DNA from: Aphodovivens sp036306585
Lineage (GTDB): Bacteria; Actinomycetota; Coriobacteriia; Coriobacteriales; Eggerthellaceae
Direction of reading: 5' to 3'
DNA: 64,000 nucleotides
Assembly: GCA_036306585.1 (NCBI GenBank)
Contig: JAXJZF010000005.1
Location: 406,240-470,239 of the forward strand
In this document: positions 1 to 7,620 of the stretch, in pieces
How positions within the stretch are numbered: position 1 is the stretch's first letter
How the letters are laid out: each line of letters begins with the position of its first letter
Program-made: the position numbers and the translations under genes
The notes under the pieces: generated by a model
Told to the model about the DNA's origin: nothing
Seen by the model: the letters and a program-made list of their open reading frames with translations, nothing else
The model's database searches: none

Positions 1-1080
1 GCTTGCCAGGTCCATGGCGTCCTGCGAGGCGAGATCGGTCGCCGCTGTGCCCGATACGCTGTCGATCATGGTGGCGTCACCCAACACGCCCTGCCCGCCT
101 GCGAGCTTCTCGACGATGGCCGCTATCACCGCGCACTGCACCTTCGCCTGCCCGTCGCGCCCGTCGGTGTAGTTGTACGCGCGCAGGAGCGTAGGAATCT
201 GCTGCGAACCGATGGTCTGCTGCCCTGCGGGGATGTATACGTCGCCGGCGCGCGGGTCATCGACCTCCTCCGCGAGGTCGACCGTGATGCCGCCGAGGGT
301 GTCGACCAGCCGGCCGATGCCGTCGACGTCGGTTTCCGCATAGTGGGCGATGTCGACGCCGGCGAATTGCGCCACCGCCTTGATGAGCGTGGCGTCATCG
401 ACGGACGCCGCATCGCGTAGGCGCCCGCGCTCGCCATTCCCATAGGAGATTTGCAGGTTGGCGGGTAGCCACACCAAGGTGATCTTGCGCGCGTCTTCGG
501 CTACCTGCGCCAGCACATAGGCGTCGGGGCCGCCCTCGTCGGAATAGCCCTGCGCGGCGCCCAGCTCGGCGGTGAGCAGGACGTAGTAGGACGATTGCCC
601 ATCGGCGGGGGCAACCAGCGCATCGGCGGCGTTGGAGTCGCCCAGCGACATGCGCCCGCTCACGGACGAGAAGAACACGGTGAGCCCCACCGCCACCGCG
701 GCCGCGATGGCAAGAACCACGCACGCTGCGACCACCAGAACCCGTCTTCGACGGCTTTTCCTTTGGATCTCGCGCGTGTACTCCCAGCGTCCGGCGCGGC
801 GCGAGTACGCCCGGGCGCTCTCCGCGGTGGTGGAGGAGGGCATGAACGTGCCCACCTGGCCATGGCTTGCCCGCCGTGCCCGCCGTGCGCTCGAGAACTT
901 CACCGATTCGGCGTTCATGTGGCGTCCGCCCGCCTTTCCGGCGCGCGCGTCGCGGGGGACGCTGCGGCGTTGCGGCTGGGCGCTGTGGGTGCCGTGCGGC
1001 CCCACCATGGACGAGCGCACCTGGTCGGACGTCTTCTTCACGCTTCGCGACGTGGAAGCGCTCCTTCGCCTTTGAACCAT
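1..1080 (-). CDS. LytR-CpsA-Psr (LCP) family cell-wall glycopolymer transferase, partial (C terminus beyond window)
   Basis: The frame is open from an ATG at 1080 to the window edge (360 codons seen), with an in-frame stop (that of murA) 18 bases upstream. Residues 1-110 are basic and Ser-rich, presumably cytosolic. Residues 113-136 form one membrane segment, and an extracytoplasmic domain follows. That domain carries LCP hallmarks: LVWLPANLQISYG, then DDATLIKAVAQFAGVDIAHYAETDVDGIGRLVDTLGGI with the family's D-F-x-G-x-x-L-VD-x-LGG-type core, and later LLRAYNYTDGRDGQAKVQ, where LCP proteins have the R-x-R-x-x-x-x-D-x-x-R-x-x-R-Q block. LCP enzymes attach teichoic-acid-like or other glycopolymers to peptidoglycan from undecaprenyl carriers. 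The gene begins 15 nt after murA on the same strand, so the two are probably co-transcribed. The exact substrate cannot be inferred. Confidence 0.85.
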   Translation of the reverse strand, partial: MVQRRRSASTSRSVKKTSDQVRSSMVGPHGTHSAQPQRRSVPRDARAGKAGGRHMNAESVKFSSARRARRASHGQVGTFMPSSTTAESARAYSRRAGRWEYTREIQRKSRRRRVLVVAACVVLAIAAAVAVGLTVFFSSVSGRMSLGDSNAADALVAPADGQSSYYVLLTAELGAAQGYSDEGGPDAYVLAQVAEDARKITLVWLPANLQISYGNGERGRLRDAASVDDATLIKAVAQFAGVDIAHYAETDVDGIGRLVDTLGGITVDLAEEVDDPRAGDVYIPAGQQTIGSQQIPTLLRAYNYTDGRDGQAKVQCAVIAAIVEKLAGGQGVLGDATMIDSVSGTAATDLASQDAMDLAS

Positions 1081-1095
1081 TGCAGAACCTGCCCG

Positions 1096-2379
1096 CTAGT
1101 CTTCGACGGTGCAGCGTTTGAGGGTGGCGCCCAGCGAGGCGAGCTTGCCGACGTAGTTCTCATAGCCGCGGTCGATGTGCTTGAGGTTGTGGACGCGCGT
1201 CTCGCCCTCGGCGACGATGCCCGCAAGCACCAGGGCTGCTCCGGCGCGCAAGTCGGTGGACGACACGTCGGCCCCTTGTAGGGCGGGCACGCCCTCGACC
1301 AAGGCATGATGGTCCTCGATGGTGATGTCGGCGCCCATGCGCGCCAGCTCGCTGGCGAACATGAAACGGTTCTCGAACACGTTCTCGGTGATGATCGAGG
1401 TGCCATCGGCGAGCGAGGCAAGCAGCATGAACTGCGCCTGCAGGTCGGTGGGGAAGCCGGGGTGAGGAAGCGTCTGGATATCGGCGGGCGCGATGGGGCG
1501 CGTGCGCGACACGCGGATCCAGTCGTCGCCGTGCTCGATGTCGCAGCCCATTGCCGACAGCTTCATCAGCGCCATGCGCAGGTAGCTGGGGTCGATGCCC
1601 TGCACGGTCACCGGTCCGCCGGTGAGCGCGCCGCCCACCAAGAACGTCCCCGCCTCGATGCGATCGCCTACGGTGGTGTGTTCGCAGGGGTGCAGCTCGC
1701 TTGCGGGCACGCCGTCGACCTCGATGACGGAGGATCCCGCGCCGCTCACCTTGGCGCCCATGCCGATGAGCATGTTTGCCAGGTCGACGATCTCGGGCTC
1801 GCGCGCGGCATTCTCGATGATGGTGTGGCCCTCGGCGGCGACGGACGCCATCAGCATGTTCTCGGTGGCGCCGACGCTGGGGAAATCCAGCACGATGTCG
1901 GCCCCGTGAAGCCCGTGGGGCGTGGTGGCGTGCAGGAAGCCATGCTTGACCTCGAAGCTCACGCCCAGCGCCTCCAGGCCGATGAGGTGCATGTCGATGG
2001 GGCGCGCGCCGATCTGGCAGCCGCCCGGCATGGCGACGCGCGCCTCGCCAAAGCGTCCCACGAGCGGCCCGAGCACCGAAATGCTCGCGCGCATCTTGGA
2101 AACCAGCTCGTAGGGGGTCTCCCATTTGTCGACGGCGGCGGTATCGACGACGAGCGTGCGCCCGTCGTCGCCACCGCGCTCGACGGTTGCCCCCAAGCGG
2201 CGCATGACCTCCTCCATCACGGCGATGTCGGAGATATGGGGGACGTTGTGGATGACGCTGCGCCCGCGGCCCAGCAGCGCGGCGGGCATGAGTTTCAGCG
2301 CGGAATTCTTGGCACCGGAAACCCGCACCTCGCCAGCGAGCGTGCAGGTCCCTTCAACGATGATGATCTCTTCAGGCAT
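1096..2379 (-). CDS. murA: UDP-N-acetylglucosamine 1-carboxyvinyltransferase (MurA)
   Basis: 427 aa, the usual MurA length. It transfers enolpyruvate from PEP to UDP-GlcNAc, the first committed step of peptidoglycan synthesis, in the cytosol. The N terminus has the SGAKNSALKLMPAALL signature. The catalytic loop PGGCQIGARPIDMH places the PEP-binding, fosfomycin-sensitive cysteine at residue 121. The start is supported by AAAGGGAA just upstream (minus strand) and by a TATAAT -10 box at 2407-2412. The LCP gene follows 15 nt downstream, giving a small wall-synthesis operon. This copy lies far from the main mur/fts cluster at 38-59 kb. Confidence 0.97.
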   Translation of the reverse strand: MPEEIIIVEGTCTLAGEVRVSGAKNSALKLMPAALLGRGRSVIHNVPHISDIAVMEEVMRRLGATVERGGDDGRTLVVDTAAVDKWETPYELVSKMRASISVLGPLVGRFGEARVAMPGGCQIGARPIDMHLIGLEALGVSFEVKHGFLHATTPHGLHGADIVLDFPSVGATENMLMASVAAEGHTIIENAAREPEIVDLANMLIGMGAKVSGAGSSVIEVDGVPASELHPCEHTTVGDRIEAGTFLVGGALTGGPVTVQGIDPSYLRMALMKLSAMGCDIEHGDDWIRVSRTRPIAPADIQTLPHPGFPTDLQAQFMLLASLADGTSIITENVFENRFMFASELARMGADITIEDHHALVEGVPALQGADVSSTDLRAGAALVLAGIVAEGETRVHNLKHIDRGYENYVGKLASLGATLKRCTVED

Positions 2380-2406
2380 ATAGGGTTCCCTTTCTATGGT
2401 CCCTAC

Positions 2407-2412
2407 ATTATA
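2407..2412 (-). promoter_or_regulatory. -10 box of the murA promoter
   Basis: Reads TATAAT on the minus strand, 28 nt upstream of the murA start codon. No convincing -35 hexamer is seen. It lies in the intergenic region shared with the divergent symporter gene. Confidence 0.55.
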
Positions 2413-2559
2413 CGAATCGTGCGGCGCGGCGCCTGCGATCCCTCATCTTCGCGGTCAACTTTCACGCCGAAAGCAGAACCGGACGCCTTGGTCGACGCCT
2501 CCTTTCCAAGCGCTGGCGAAGTGGTAGAATCTTCTGCGTTTTTTGAGGAAATGAGGGAA

Positions 2560-3987
2560 ATGGTGAATACAGACAACGCATCTTCTGCCGAAGCGCCCGC
2601 AAAGCGCGAGCATTTCGCGTCGCGCATCGGCTTCATCTTGGTGGCTGCCGGCTGCGCCATCGGCTTGGGCAACGTGTGGCGCTTCCCCTATATCACCGGC
2701 GAGTACGGCGGAGGCGCTTTCGTGCTGCTGTATCTGATCTTCCTGGTCATCTTGGGCCTGCCGGTGATGGTGATGGAGTTCGCCGTGGGCCGCGCCAGCC
2801 AGAAAAGCTGCGCGCAGTGCTTCGATGTCCTGGAGCCCAAGCGTCGCTTCCACTGGTTTTCCTGGTGGGGCTACATCGGCTGCATGATCCTCATGATGTT
2901 CTACACCACCGTTGCCGGATGGATGGTTGCCTACATTCCCAAGATGGCCTCGGGCATGTTCGACGGCGCTTCGGCGGAAGCCACGGGCGCGGCGTTCAAT
3001 ATCATGCTGGCAAACCCCGGCGAGGTTATCGGCTGGATGCTGGTGGCGGTGTTCATCGGCTTCGTTATCTGCGCCATGGGCCTGCAGAAGGGCGTCGAGC
3101 GCATCACCAAATGGATGATGGCCATCCTGTTCGTGGCAATGATCGCGCTGTGCATTCGCGCCATGACGCTTCCCGGAGCGGGCGAGGGCATCGCCTTCTA
3201 CTTGGTGCCCGATTTCAGCCGCATGTTCGCTGGCGGCTGGGCCACGTTCGGCGAGGCGGTGTACGCCGCCATGGGCCAGGCGTTCTTCAGCCTGTCGCTT
3301 GGCATCGCGGCCATGGAGATCTTCGGCTCAAAGGTGGGCCGCGAGCGCAGTCTCACCGGCGAGGCCGTCAACGTTACGCTGCTCAACACGCTGGTGGCCA
3401 TCCTGGCGGGCCTCATCATCTTCCCTGCCTGTTTCGCCTACGGCGTCACGCCCGACTCCGGTCCGTCGCTGGTGTTCGCCACGCTGCCCGTGGTGTTCGG
3501 CCAAATGCCGTTGGGCAACATCTGGGGCGCGCTGTTCTTCGTGTTCATGAGCTTCGCCGCGCTGTCCACCGTCATCGCGGTGTTCGAGAACCTCATCAGC
3601 TTCTCCATGGACAAATGGGGCATGTCGCGTCTGCGCGCGGTCGCCGTCAACGGCGTGTTGGTGATCATCCTCAGCCTACCGTGCGCGCTGGGTTTCAACG
3701 TGCTTTCGGGCGTGACCATCCCCGGCATCGGCGACATCCAGACCATCGAGGACTTCATCGTGTCCAACAACATGCTGCCGCTCGGCTCGCTGGTGTTCGT
3801 GCTGTTCTGCACGTGCCGCTACGGCTGGGGCTGGGACAAGTTCCTGGCTGAAGCCGACGCCGGCGTGGGCATGAAGTTTCCGGCGAAAACGCGCCTGTGG
3901 GTGAAGTACGGCATCCCGGTGCTCATCCTCATCATCTTCGTGATGGGCTACGCACCGAAGGTGAGCGCCTGGTTGGGGCTTGCCTGA
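2560..3987 (+). CDS. sodium-dependent transporter of the neurotransmitter:sodium symporter (NSS/SNF) family
   Basis: 475 aa, in the range of bacterial NSS proteins such as MhsT and LeuT. These use the sodium gradient to import amino acids or related small molecules across the inner membrane. The protein opens with the family signature AAGCAIGLGNVWRFPY (TM1 unwound region, sodium and substrate site), followed by GEYGGGAFVLLYL. About 11-12 hydrophobic segments follow, ending in a final TM near the C terminus. The ATG at 2560 is preferred because GAGGAA sits 9 nt upstream; an ATG at 2551 in the same frame is the alternative. The frame stays open far upstream only because it is antisense to murA. 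The substrate cannot be read from sequence; an amino acid is the default expectation. Confidence 0.93.
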   Translation: MVNTDNASSAEAPAKREHFASRIGFILVAAGCAIGLGNVWRFPYITGEYGGGAFVLLYLIFLVILGLPVMVMEFAVGRASQKSCAQCFDVLEPKRRFHWFSWWGYIGCMILMMFYTTVAGWMVAYIPKMASGMFDGASAEATGAAFNIMLANPGEVIGWMLVAVFIGFVICAMGLQKGVERITKWMMAILFVAMIALCIRAMTLPGAGEGIAFYLVPDFSRMFAGGWATFGEAVYAAMGQAFFSLSLGIAAMEIFGSKVGRERSLTGEAVNVTLLNTLVAILAGLIIFPACFAYGVTPDSGPSLVFATLPVVFGQMPLGNIWGALFFVFMSFAALSTVIAVFENLISFSMDKWGMSRLRAVAVNGVLVIILSLPCALGFNVLSGVTIPGIGDIQTIEDFIVSNNMLPLGSLVFVLFCTCRYGWGWDKFLAEADAGVGMKFPAKTRLWVKYGIPVLILIIFVMGYAPKVSAWLGLA

Positions 3988-4030
3988 CGCTAGAGAGTGG
4001 ATGCGTCGCGCCGTCAGGCGCTGTATCGGG

Positions 4031-4068
4031 AAGGGCGGGAAAGGGCGAGGCGGCGCGTCCCCGCCCTT
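4031..4068 (+). terminator. possible terminator hairpin after the symporter gene
   Basis: AAGGGCGGG (4031-4039) pairs with CCCGCCCTT (4060-4068), a 9-bp stem with a 20-nt loop. No U tract follows. A TACAAT -10-like box for the next gene lies at 4073-4078. Confidence 0.4.
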
Positions 4069-4120
4069 CTGCTACAATGGCCGGAAAGGGCGGGTCTTCG
4101 ACCGGCGAAGGGAGGACCGG

Positions 4121-4336
4121 ATGGGCAAGGCGTCGTGTCCTGCATGCGGTGCGCACGATCTGGACGTGTGCCGCTATGACACCATGCTCGTGGTGCGCTC
4201 CGACCTCGCGCTGTTCACGCTCACTTGCCCCTCATGCGGAACATCGGTTTCCACGCTGCAGCGCATCCCCTTGCAGCTGCGCGAGGAGGTTCGCTTCGCC
4301 GCCATCGAGGTGGATGCGGGTATGATGGGACGCTGA
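4121..4336 (+). CDS. small zinc-ribbon protein of unknown function
   Basis: 71 aa. Two CxxC knuckles (CPAC at residues 6-9, CPSC at about 40-43) are about 30 residues apart, as in a single zinc ribbon; the segment between them and the C-terminal tail contain no recognisable catalytic motif. The start is fixed by a strong AAGGGAGG 6 nt upstream. TACAAT at 4073-4078 looks like its own -10 box. It lies 82 nt upstream of lgt and may be co-transcribed with it. I do not recognise the family; a nucleic-acid- or protein-binding role would be a guess. Confidence 0.7.
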   Translation: MGKASCPACGAHDLDVCRYDTMLVVRSDLALFTLTCPSCGTSVSTLQRIPLQLREEVRFAAIEVDAGMMGR

Positions 4337-4418
4337 TTCGGCGGAAACAGGGGAGGAGGCGCCACGACCGCCCGTGCCTTCTCAGCCCGAAGCTCAGCGG
4401 CGGCTTCCAAGGACTCCC

Positions 4419-5252
4419 ATGCTCAACGATATCTTCCAAAGCCTCGACCCGGTGGCATTCTCCATCGGCCCCGTCGCGGTGCGCTGGTACGGCCTCGCCT
4501 ACGTGCTCGGTTTCGCGTGCGCGGCGCTCATCGTGTGGCGCATCGCCAAGCGCTGGCGTGTGCGCGTTAGCGAGGACGCGCTGCTCACCATTATGCTGTG
4601 CGCCATCGTCGGCATCATCGTGGGCGGGCGTTTGGGGTACGTGCTAGTGTACGGAGACGGCTACTACTTCAGCCATCCGCTGGAGATCCTCGCGCTCAAC
4701 CACGGCGGAATGAGCTTCCATGGCGGACTCATAGGCGCGCTGCTTGCAGGCATCGTGGCGGCCAAGTTCACCGGCATCCCGTATCTGACGCTCGCAGACA
4801 TCGGCTGCATCGCCGCGCCGCTGGGGCTTCTGTTCGGTCGGCTGGCGAACTTCGTTAACGGCGAGCTGTGGGGCGCGCCCACCGACCTTCCCTGGGGAGT
4901 GGTGTTCGGAGGAGCTGCGGGCAACATGCCGCGGCATCCCTCGCAGCTTTACGAGGCGCTGCTGGAAGGCGTCGTTATCTTCTGCGTGCTGTTCGCGCTG
5001 TCGCGCAAGCTGCCGCCGCGTCCGCGCGGCACGTTTCTGGGCGTGTTCCTCGTCATGTACGGGGCGTTCCGCTTTCTGGTGGAGTTCGTGCGCGAGCCCG
5101 ATGTCCAGCTGGGCTACCTGTGGGGAGGTTGGCTGACCATGGGACAGCTGCTCTCGCTTCCCTTGGTCGTCGTGGGCGTTTGCGTGCTGATTCATGCCGT
5201 TCGCGCGAAAAAGCCGCAGCAGGGTCTTCCTGAAATGGCACAAATAAAGTAA
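4419..5252 (+). CDS. lgt: prolipoprotein diacylglyceryl transferase (Lgt)
   Basis: 277 aa integral membrane enzyme. It transfers diacylglycerol from phosphatidylglycerol to the lipobox cysteine of preprolipoproteins, the first step of lipoprotein maturation. The Lgt signature GRLANFVNGELWG is present, as is the conserved HGGMSFHGGLIG block with the essential His. Several TM segments are evident, including an N-terminal one at residues 15-45 and one at about residues 245-265. The ATG at 4419 has AAGGA 6 nt upstream; the frame is open further back to 4374 but without a better ribosome site. Confidence 0.97.
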   Translation: MLNDIFQSLDPVAFSIGPVAVRWYGLAYVLGFACAALIVWRIAKRWRVRVSEDALLTIMLCAIVGIIVGGRLGYVLVYGDGYYFSHPLEILALNHGGMSFHGGLIGALLAGIVAAKFTGIPYLTLADIGCIAAPLGLLFGRLANFVNGELWGAPTDLPWGVVFGGAAGNMPRHPSQLYEALLEGVVIFCVLFALSRKLPPRPRGTFLGVFLVMYGAFRFLVEFVREPDVQLGYLWGGWLTMGQLLSLPLVVVGVCVLIHAVRAKKPQQGLPEMAQIK

Positions 5253-5390
5253 CATATGGACATCCGCACAGCGACGTGCCGAATCCGTAACGGCACGGCA
5301 GATGCCGGCCGGCGCGCCGCCTGCGGTGATACCATAGGTCCGATGCGGCGGGCATCCGCCTGCCGTGCAATAAGAGAAGAGGGGTTTCCC

Positions 5391-5771
5391 ATGGATGTCA
5401 CGTTCTACAAATGCGCCCATTGCGGCAACGTCGCGATCAAGCCCTGGGATGCCGGCGTTCCGCTGGTGTGCTGCGGCGAGAAGATGGAGGCGCTGGTCGC
5501 CAACACCACCGACGCCGCTACCGAGAAGCACGTTCCCGTGGTTTCCGTCGACGGCTCCAACGTGCATGTCGAGGTTGGAAGCACGCTGCATCCCATGACC
5601 GAAGAGCATCTCATCGCCTTCGTCGTCCTGGTCACCGAGAAGGGCTACCAGGTGGCCCAGCTTACCGCGGCTGACGAGCCCAAGGCCGATTTCGCCGTGG
5701 CTGCCGGCGACGCTCCGGTGAAGGTGTACGAGTACTGCAATCTGCACGGACTGTGGGTGGCCGAGATCTAG
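5391..5771 (+). CDS. dfx: desulfoferrodoxin (2Fe superoxide reductase)
   Basis: 126 aa, full length. It reduces superoxide to hydrogen peroxide in the cytosol of anaerobes without releasing oxygen. The N-terminal desulforedoxin-like site has C8, C11, C27 and C28 for the rubredoxin-type Fe(SCys)4 centre. The catalytic domain keeps all five ligands of the square-pyramidal Fe centre: H47 (EKHVP), H67 (LHPM), H73 (EEHLI), C116 and H119 (CNLHG). Having both centres makes it the two-iron class. It is flanked by its own downstream hairpin, so it appears monocistronic. Its presence fits an oxygen-sensitive organism. Confidence 0.96.
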   Translation: MDVTFYKCAHCGNVAIKPWDAGVPLVCCGEKMEALVANTTDAATEKHVPVVSVDGSNVHVEVGSTLHPMTEEHLIAFVVLVTEKGYQVAQLTAADEPKADFAVAAGDAPVKVYEYCNLHGLWVAEI

Positions 5772-5804
5772 TTTCGGCCGACTCCGGGCCAGACCGCCCG
5801 GAAA

Positions 5805-5861
5805 ACACAGAAGGGGCCCGTCGCGGAAGGCTCAGCCGGAAGCGATGGGCCCCTTCTGTGT
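5805..5861 (+). terminator. long terminator-like hairpin after dfx
   Basis: ACACAGAAGGGGCCC (5805-5819) is perfectly complementary to GGGCCCCTTCTGTGT (5847-5861), a 15-bp stem with a 27-nt loop. No U tract follows, so termination efficiency is uncertain. Confidence 0.65.
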
Positions 5862-5891
5862 GGAATGCGCGCAGGCGGGCCAACTGCCCTC

Positions 5892-5934
5892 TTTACATTC
5901 AGCGGGGCGGTGGTACTATAGACAAGCTTGTCTA
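5892..5934 (+). promoter_or_regulatory. rpmE promoter with 16-bp palindrome at the start site
   Basis: TTTACA (5892-5897) and TACTAT (5914-5919) are 16 bp apart, and TGG precedes the -10 as an extended element. The perfect palindrome TAGACAAGCTTGTCTA (5919-5934) overlaps the expected transcription start and could be an operator. Confidence 0.6.
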
Positions 5935-5955
5935 GCCTTGGTCGGAAACCAAGGC
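5935..5955 (+). promoter_or_regulatory. rpmE leader hairpin (possible L31 leader)
   Basis: GCCTTGGT (5935-5942) pairs with ACCAAGGC (5948-5955) around a CGGAA loop. It lies in the short 5' leader, 5 nt before the AAAAGGAGAA ribosome site. Leaders upstream of rpmE that bind L31 are known in other bacteria; whether this is one is inference. Confidence 0.4.
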
Positions 5956-5975
5956 GCCTGAAAAGGAGAACCATC

Positions 5976-6434
5976 ATGAAAAAAGGGATCCATCCCGACT
6001 ACGTCGAGTGCACCGTCAAGTGCAGCTGCGGCAACACCTTCGTCACCCGTTCGACGAAGCCTGAGCTGAAGATCGACATCTGCAACGCCTGCCATCCGTT
6101 CTACACCGGCACGCAGAAGCTGATCGACACCGGCGGACGCGTCCAGCGCTTTGCCGATAAGTTCGGCAGCGCAAAGGAGCGCGTGGCCGAGCGCGAGGCC
6201 GCCAAGAAGGCTGCCAAGGCCGCTGCTAACGCCGAGCGCGAGGCTGCCAAGAAGGCAGAGCGCGAGGCCAAGGCCGCCGAGAAGGCCAAGCGTGCCGCCG
6301 AGTACGCCAAGAAGGCCGAGGCTGAGGCTGCAAAGGCCGAGGCTGCCGAGGCCGAAACCGAGGCTGTCGAGGCTGCCGCCGAAGAGGCCGCTGCCGAGGC
6401 TGATGCTCCTGCCGAGGAGGCTGCCGCCGAATAG
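5976..6434 (+). CDS. rpmE: 50S ribosomal protein L31 with long Ala/Glu/Lys-rich C-terminal extension
   Basis: 152 aa, about twice the normal 66-90 aa. Residues 1-70 are a canonical zinc-binding (C+) L31: MKKGIHPDY start, C16 and C18 (CSC), C37 and C40 (CNAC), then FYTGTQ and the GRVQRFADKFG end motif. Residues 71-152 are a low-complexity tail of Ala, Glu and Lys, predicted helical and charged, turning acidic in the last 35 residues. The start is fixed by AAAAGGAGA 5 nt upstream. L31 bridges the large and small subunits; the role of the tail is unknown. The gene is a single unit with its own promoter, leader hairpin and terminator. Confidence 0.95.
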   Translation: MKKGIHPDYVECTVKCSCGNTFVTRSTKPELKIDICNACHPFYTGTQKLIDTGGRVQRFADKFGSAKERVAEREAAKKAAKAAANAEREAAKKAEREAKAAEKAKRAAEYAKKAEAEAAKAEAAEAETEAVEAAAEEAAAEADAPAEEAAAE

Positions 6435-6465
6435 CGTGCAGCGTTGAAAGCACTTGCTTTGAAAA

Positions 6466-6495
6466 CGAGGGCGTCCGGGTAACCGGGCGCCCTCG
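6466..6495 (+). terminator. rpmE terminator
   Basis: CGAGGGCG (6466-6473) pairs with CGCCCTCG (6488-6495), with an inner CCGG-GTAA-CCGG stem. No marked U run follows. Confidence 0.65.
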
Positions 6496-6924
6496 TCGCG
6501 TGCTAGCACCGCTTCCCTTCGCTTCCTTCTATCGGGGCGTTCCCACCTAGAGGCCGCTGCGCCATTCTACGGTCGCGTTCCTGTCCGGCGACTGCGGCTC
6601 CGTCCGACGGTCTCAACCTCGTCCAGCTGCCGTGGCTCCGTGTACGCGTCGTCGCGCCCCGCGGTTACATCCGCACGTGCCGCCGCCTCCCGACGGGCTC
6701 CTTGACTATCGCCGGATTCCGGCGTATCACAGTAGCCAACTCCCTTACATATGCGAGCAACCCGACGGCGCATCGCGCAGGCCGGCCGGATAGCGTCGCG
6801 CTGGGAACGGAGGAGAGGAAGCCCCGTCATGGTGCCTGTGCGGCTCGAACCCGGGAATTCCCGCCTACCGCAGCGTTTTCCCGCTCGCATGACAGGGGTT
6901 GTGCGTCACAACAGGAGGGAAGAT
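6496..6924 (+). other. 429-bp intergenic region upstream of the YczE-like gene
   Basis: No convincing coding frame is seen on either strand. It holds a promoter with a palindromic spacer (6702-6730) and then a leader of about 190 nt. Within the leader, GGAGGAGAGG (6810-6819) precedes an in-frame ATG at 6829, an alternative start for the next gene. Confidence 0.5.
6702..6730 (+). promoter_or_regulatory. promoter with operator-like palindrome in its spacer
   Basis: TTGACT (6702-6707) and TATCAC (6725-6730) are separated by 17 bp. The last 15 bp of that spacer are the perfect palindrome CGCCGGA-T-TCCGGCG (6710-6724). This arrangement is typical of a repressor site or of a MerR-type activator site. 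Confidence 0.5.
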
Positions 6925-7602
6925 TTGGATAAGAGGAAGGTCAACCGCGTAGTCTGGTTCGTCGTGGGGGTCGTGCTCAGTTCGTTCGGCATCGCTCTCA
7001 TCACGAAGGCGGCATGGGGCACATCGCCCGTGTCCACCATACCCTATGTGCTCAGCGACAGGTTCCCGCTCACTTACGGCGAGTTCACCTTCATCTGCAA
7101 TACCTTGTTCGTGGTGGGGCAGTTCATCCTGCTCGGGCGCGAGCTCCGCGCCATCCAGTGGCTCCAGATGGGCGTGAACGTGGTGTTCAGCCTGGGTATC
7201 GACGCCAGCATGGCGCTGCTGTTCTGGGTTCCCGAAGGAATTATCCCGGTGGACATCGCGCTGGTGGTGCTGGGCTGCTGCTCGCTTGCGTTCGGCATCA
7301 GCCTGGAGGTGGCATCGAACGTCCTGTTCGTGCCGGGTGACGGCATGGCCCGCGCCATCGCCATCCGCCTCAACGCCGATTTCGGCAAAGTGAAGGTGTG
7401 CTTCGACGTGTCGCTGGTGCTCATTGCGGCGCTGCTGTCGCTGATCTTTTTCTTCCATTTGGACGGCTTGGGGCTGGGCACCATCATCTCGGCGCTGGCG
7501 GTCGGGCGCTTGGTGACGATCTTCACCATGCATGTGCCGCTGGTGTCCTATGTGGCCAAGCTGAAGGAGCGCCCCGTTGAAACCGCGCAGGCGGAAGCGT
7601 AG
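6925..7602 (+). CDS. YczE/YyaS/YitT-family integral membrane protein
   Basis: 225 aa with about five membrane segments. The N terminus (FGIALITKAAWGTSPVSTIPYVLS) and the block FGISLEVASNVLFVPGDGMARAIA match the YczE/YitT-type family, which has a small internal-repeat membrane fold. No biochemical function is established for the family. The TTG at 6925 is chosen because AGGAGG lies 6 nt upstream and the first TM begins shortly after; the ATG at 6829 would add a 32-residue polar extension. The upstream promoter at 6702-6730 carries a palindrome, so a dedicated regulator is likely. It converges on the downstream DMT gene, with stop codons 18 nt apart. Confidence 0.85.
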   Translation: MDKRKVNRVVWFVVGVVLSSFGIALITKAAWGTSPVSTIPYVLSDRFPLTYGEFTFICNTLFVVGQFILLGRELRAIQWLQMGVNVVFSLGIDASMALLFWVPEGIIPVDIALVVLGCCSLAFGISLEVASNVLFVPGDGMARAIAIRLNADFGKVKVCFDVSLVLIAALLSLIFFFHLDGLGLGTIISALAVGRLVTIFTMHVPLVSYVAKLKERPVETAQAEA

Positions 7603-7620
7603 GAGGGCGCTGCGCGGGGG

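Noticed and set aside
1306..3987. 893-codon open frame covering murA antisense and the symporter
   Set aside because: The first 400 codons are antisense to murA and look like non-coding His/Ala/Gly-rich translation; the real gene starts at 2560, where the NSS family begins.
6829..6870. tRNA 3'-half-like words (GGCTCGAACCCG) upstream of the YczE-like gene
   Set aside because: Neither strand folds into a T-arm with a matching acceptor stem; probably chance.
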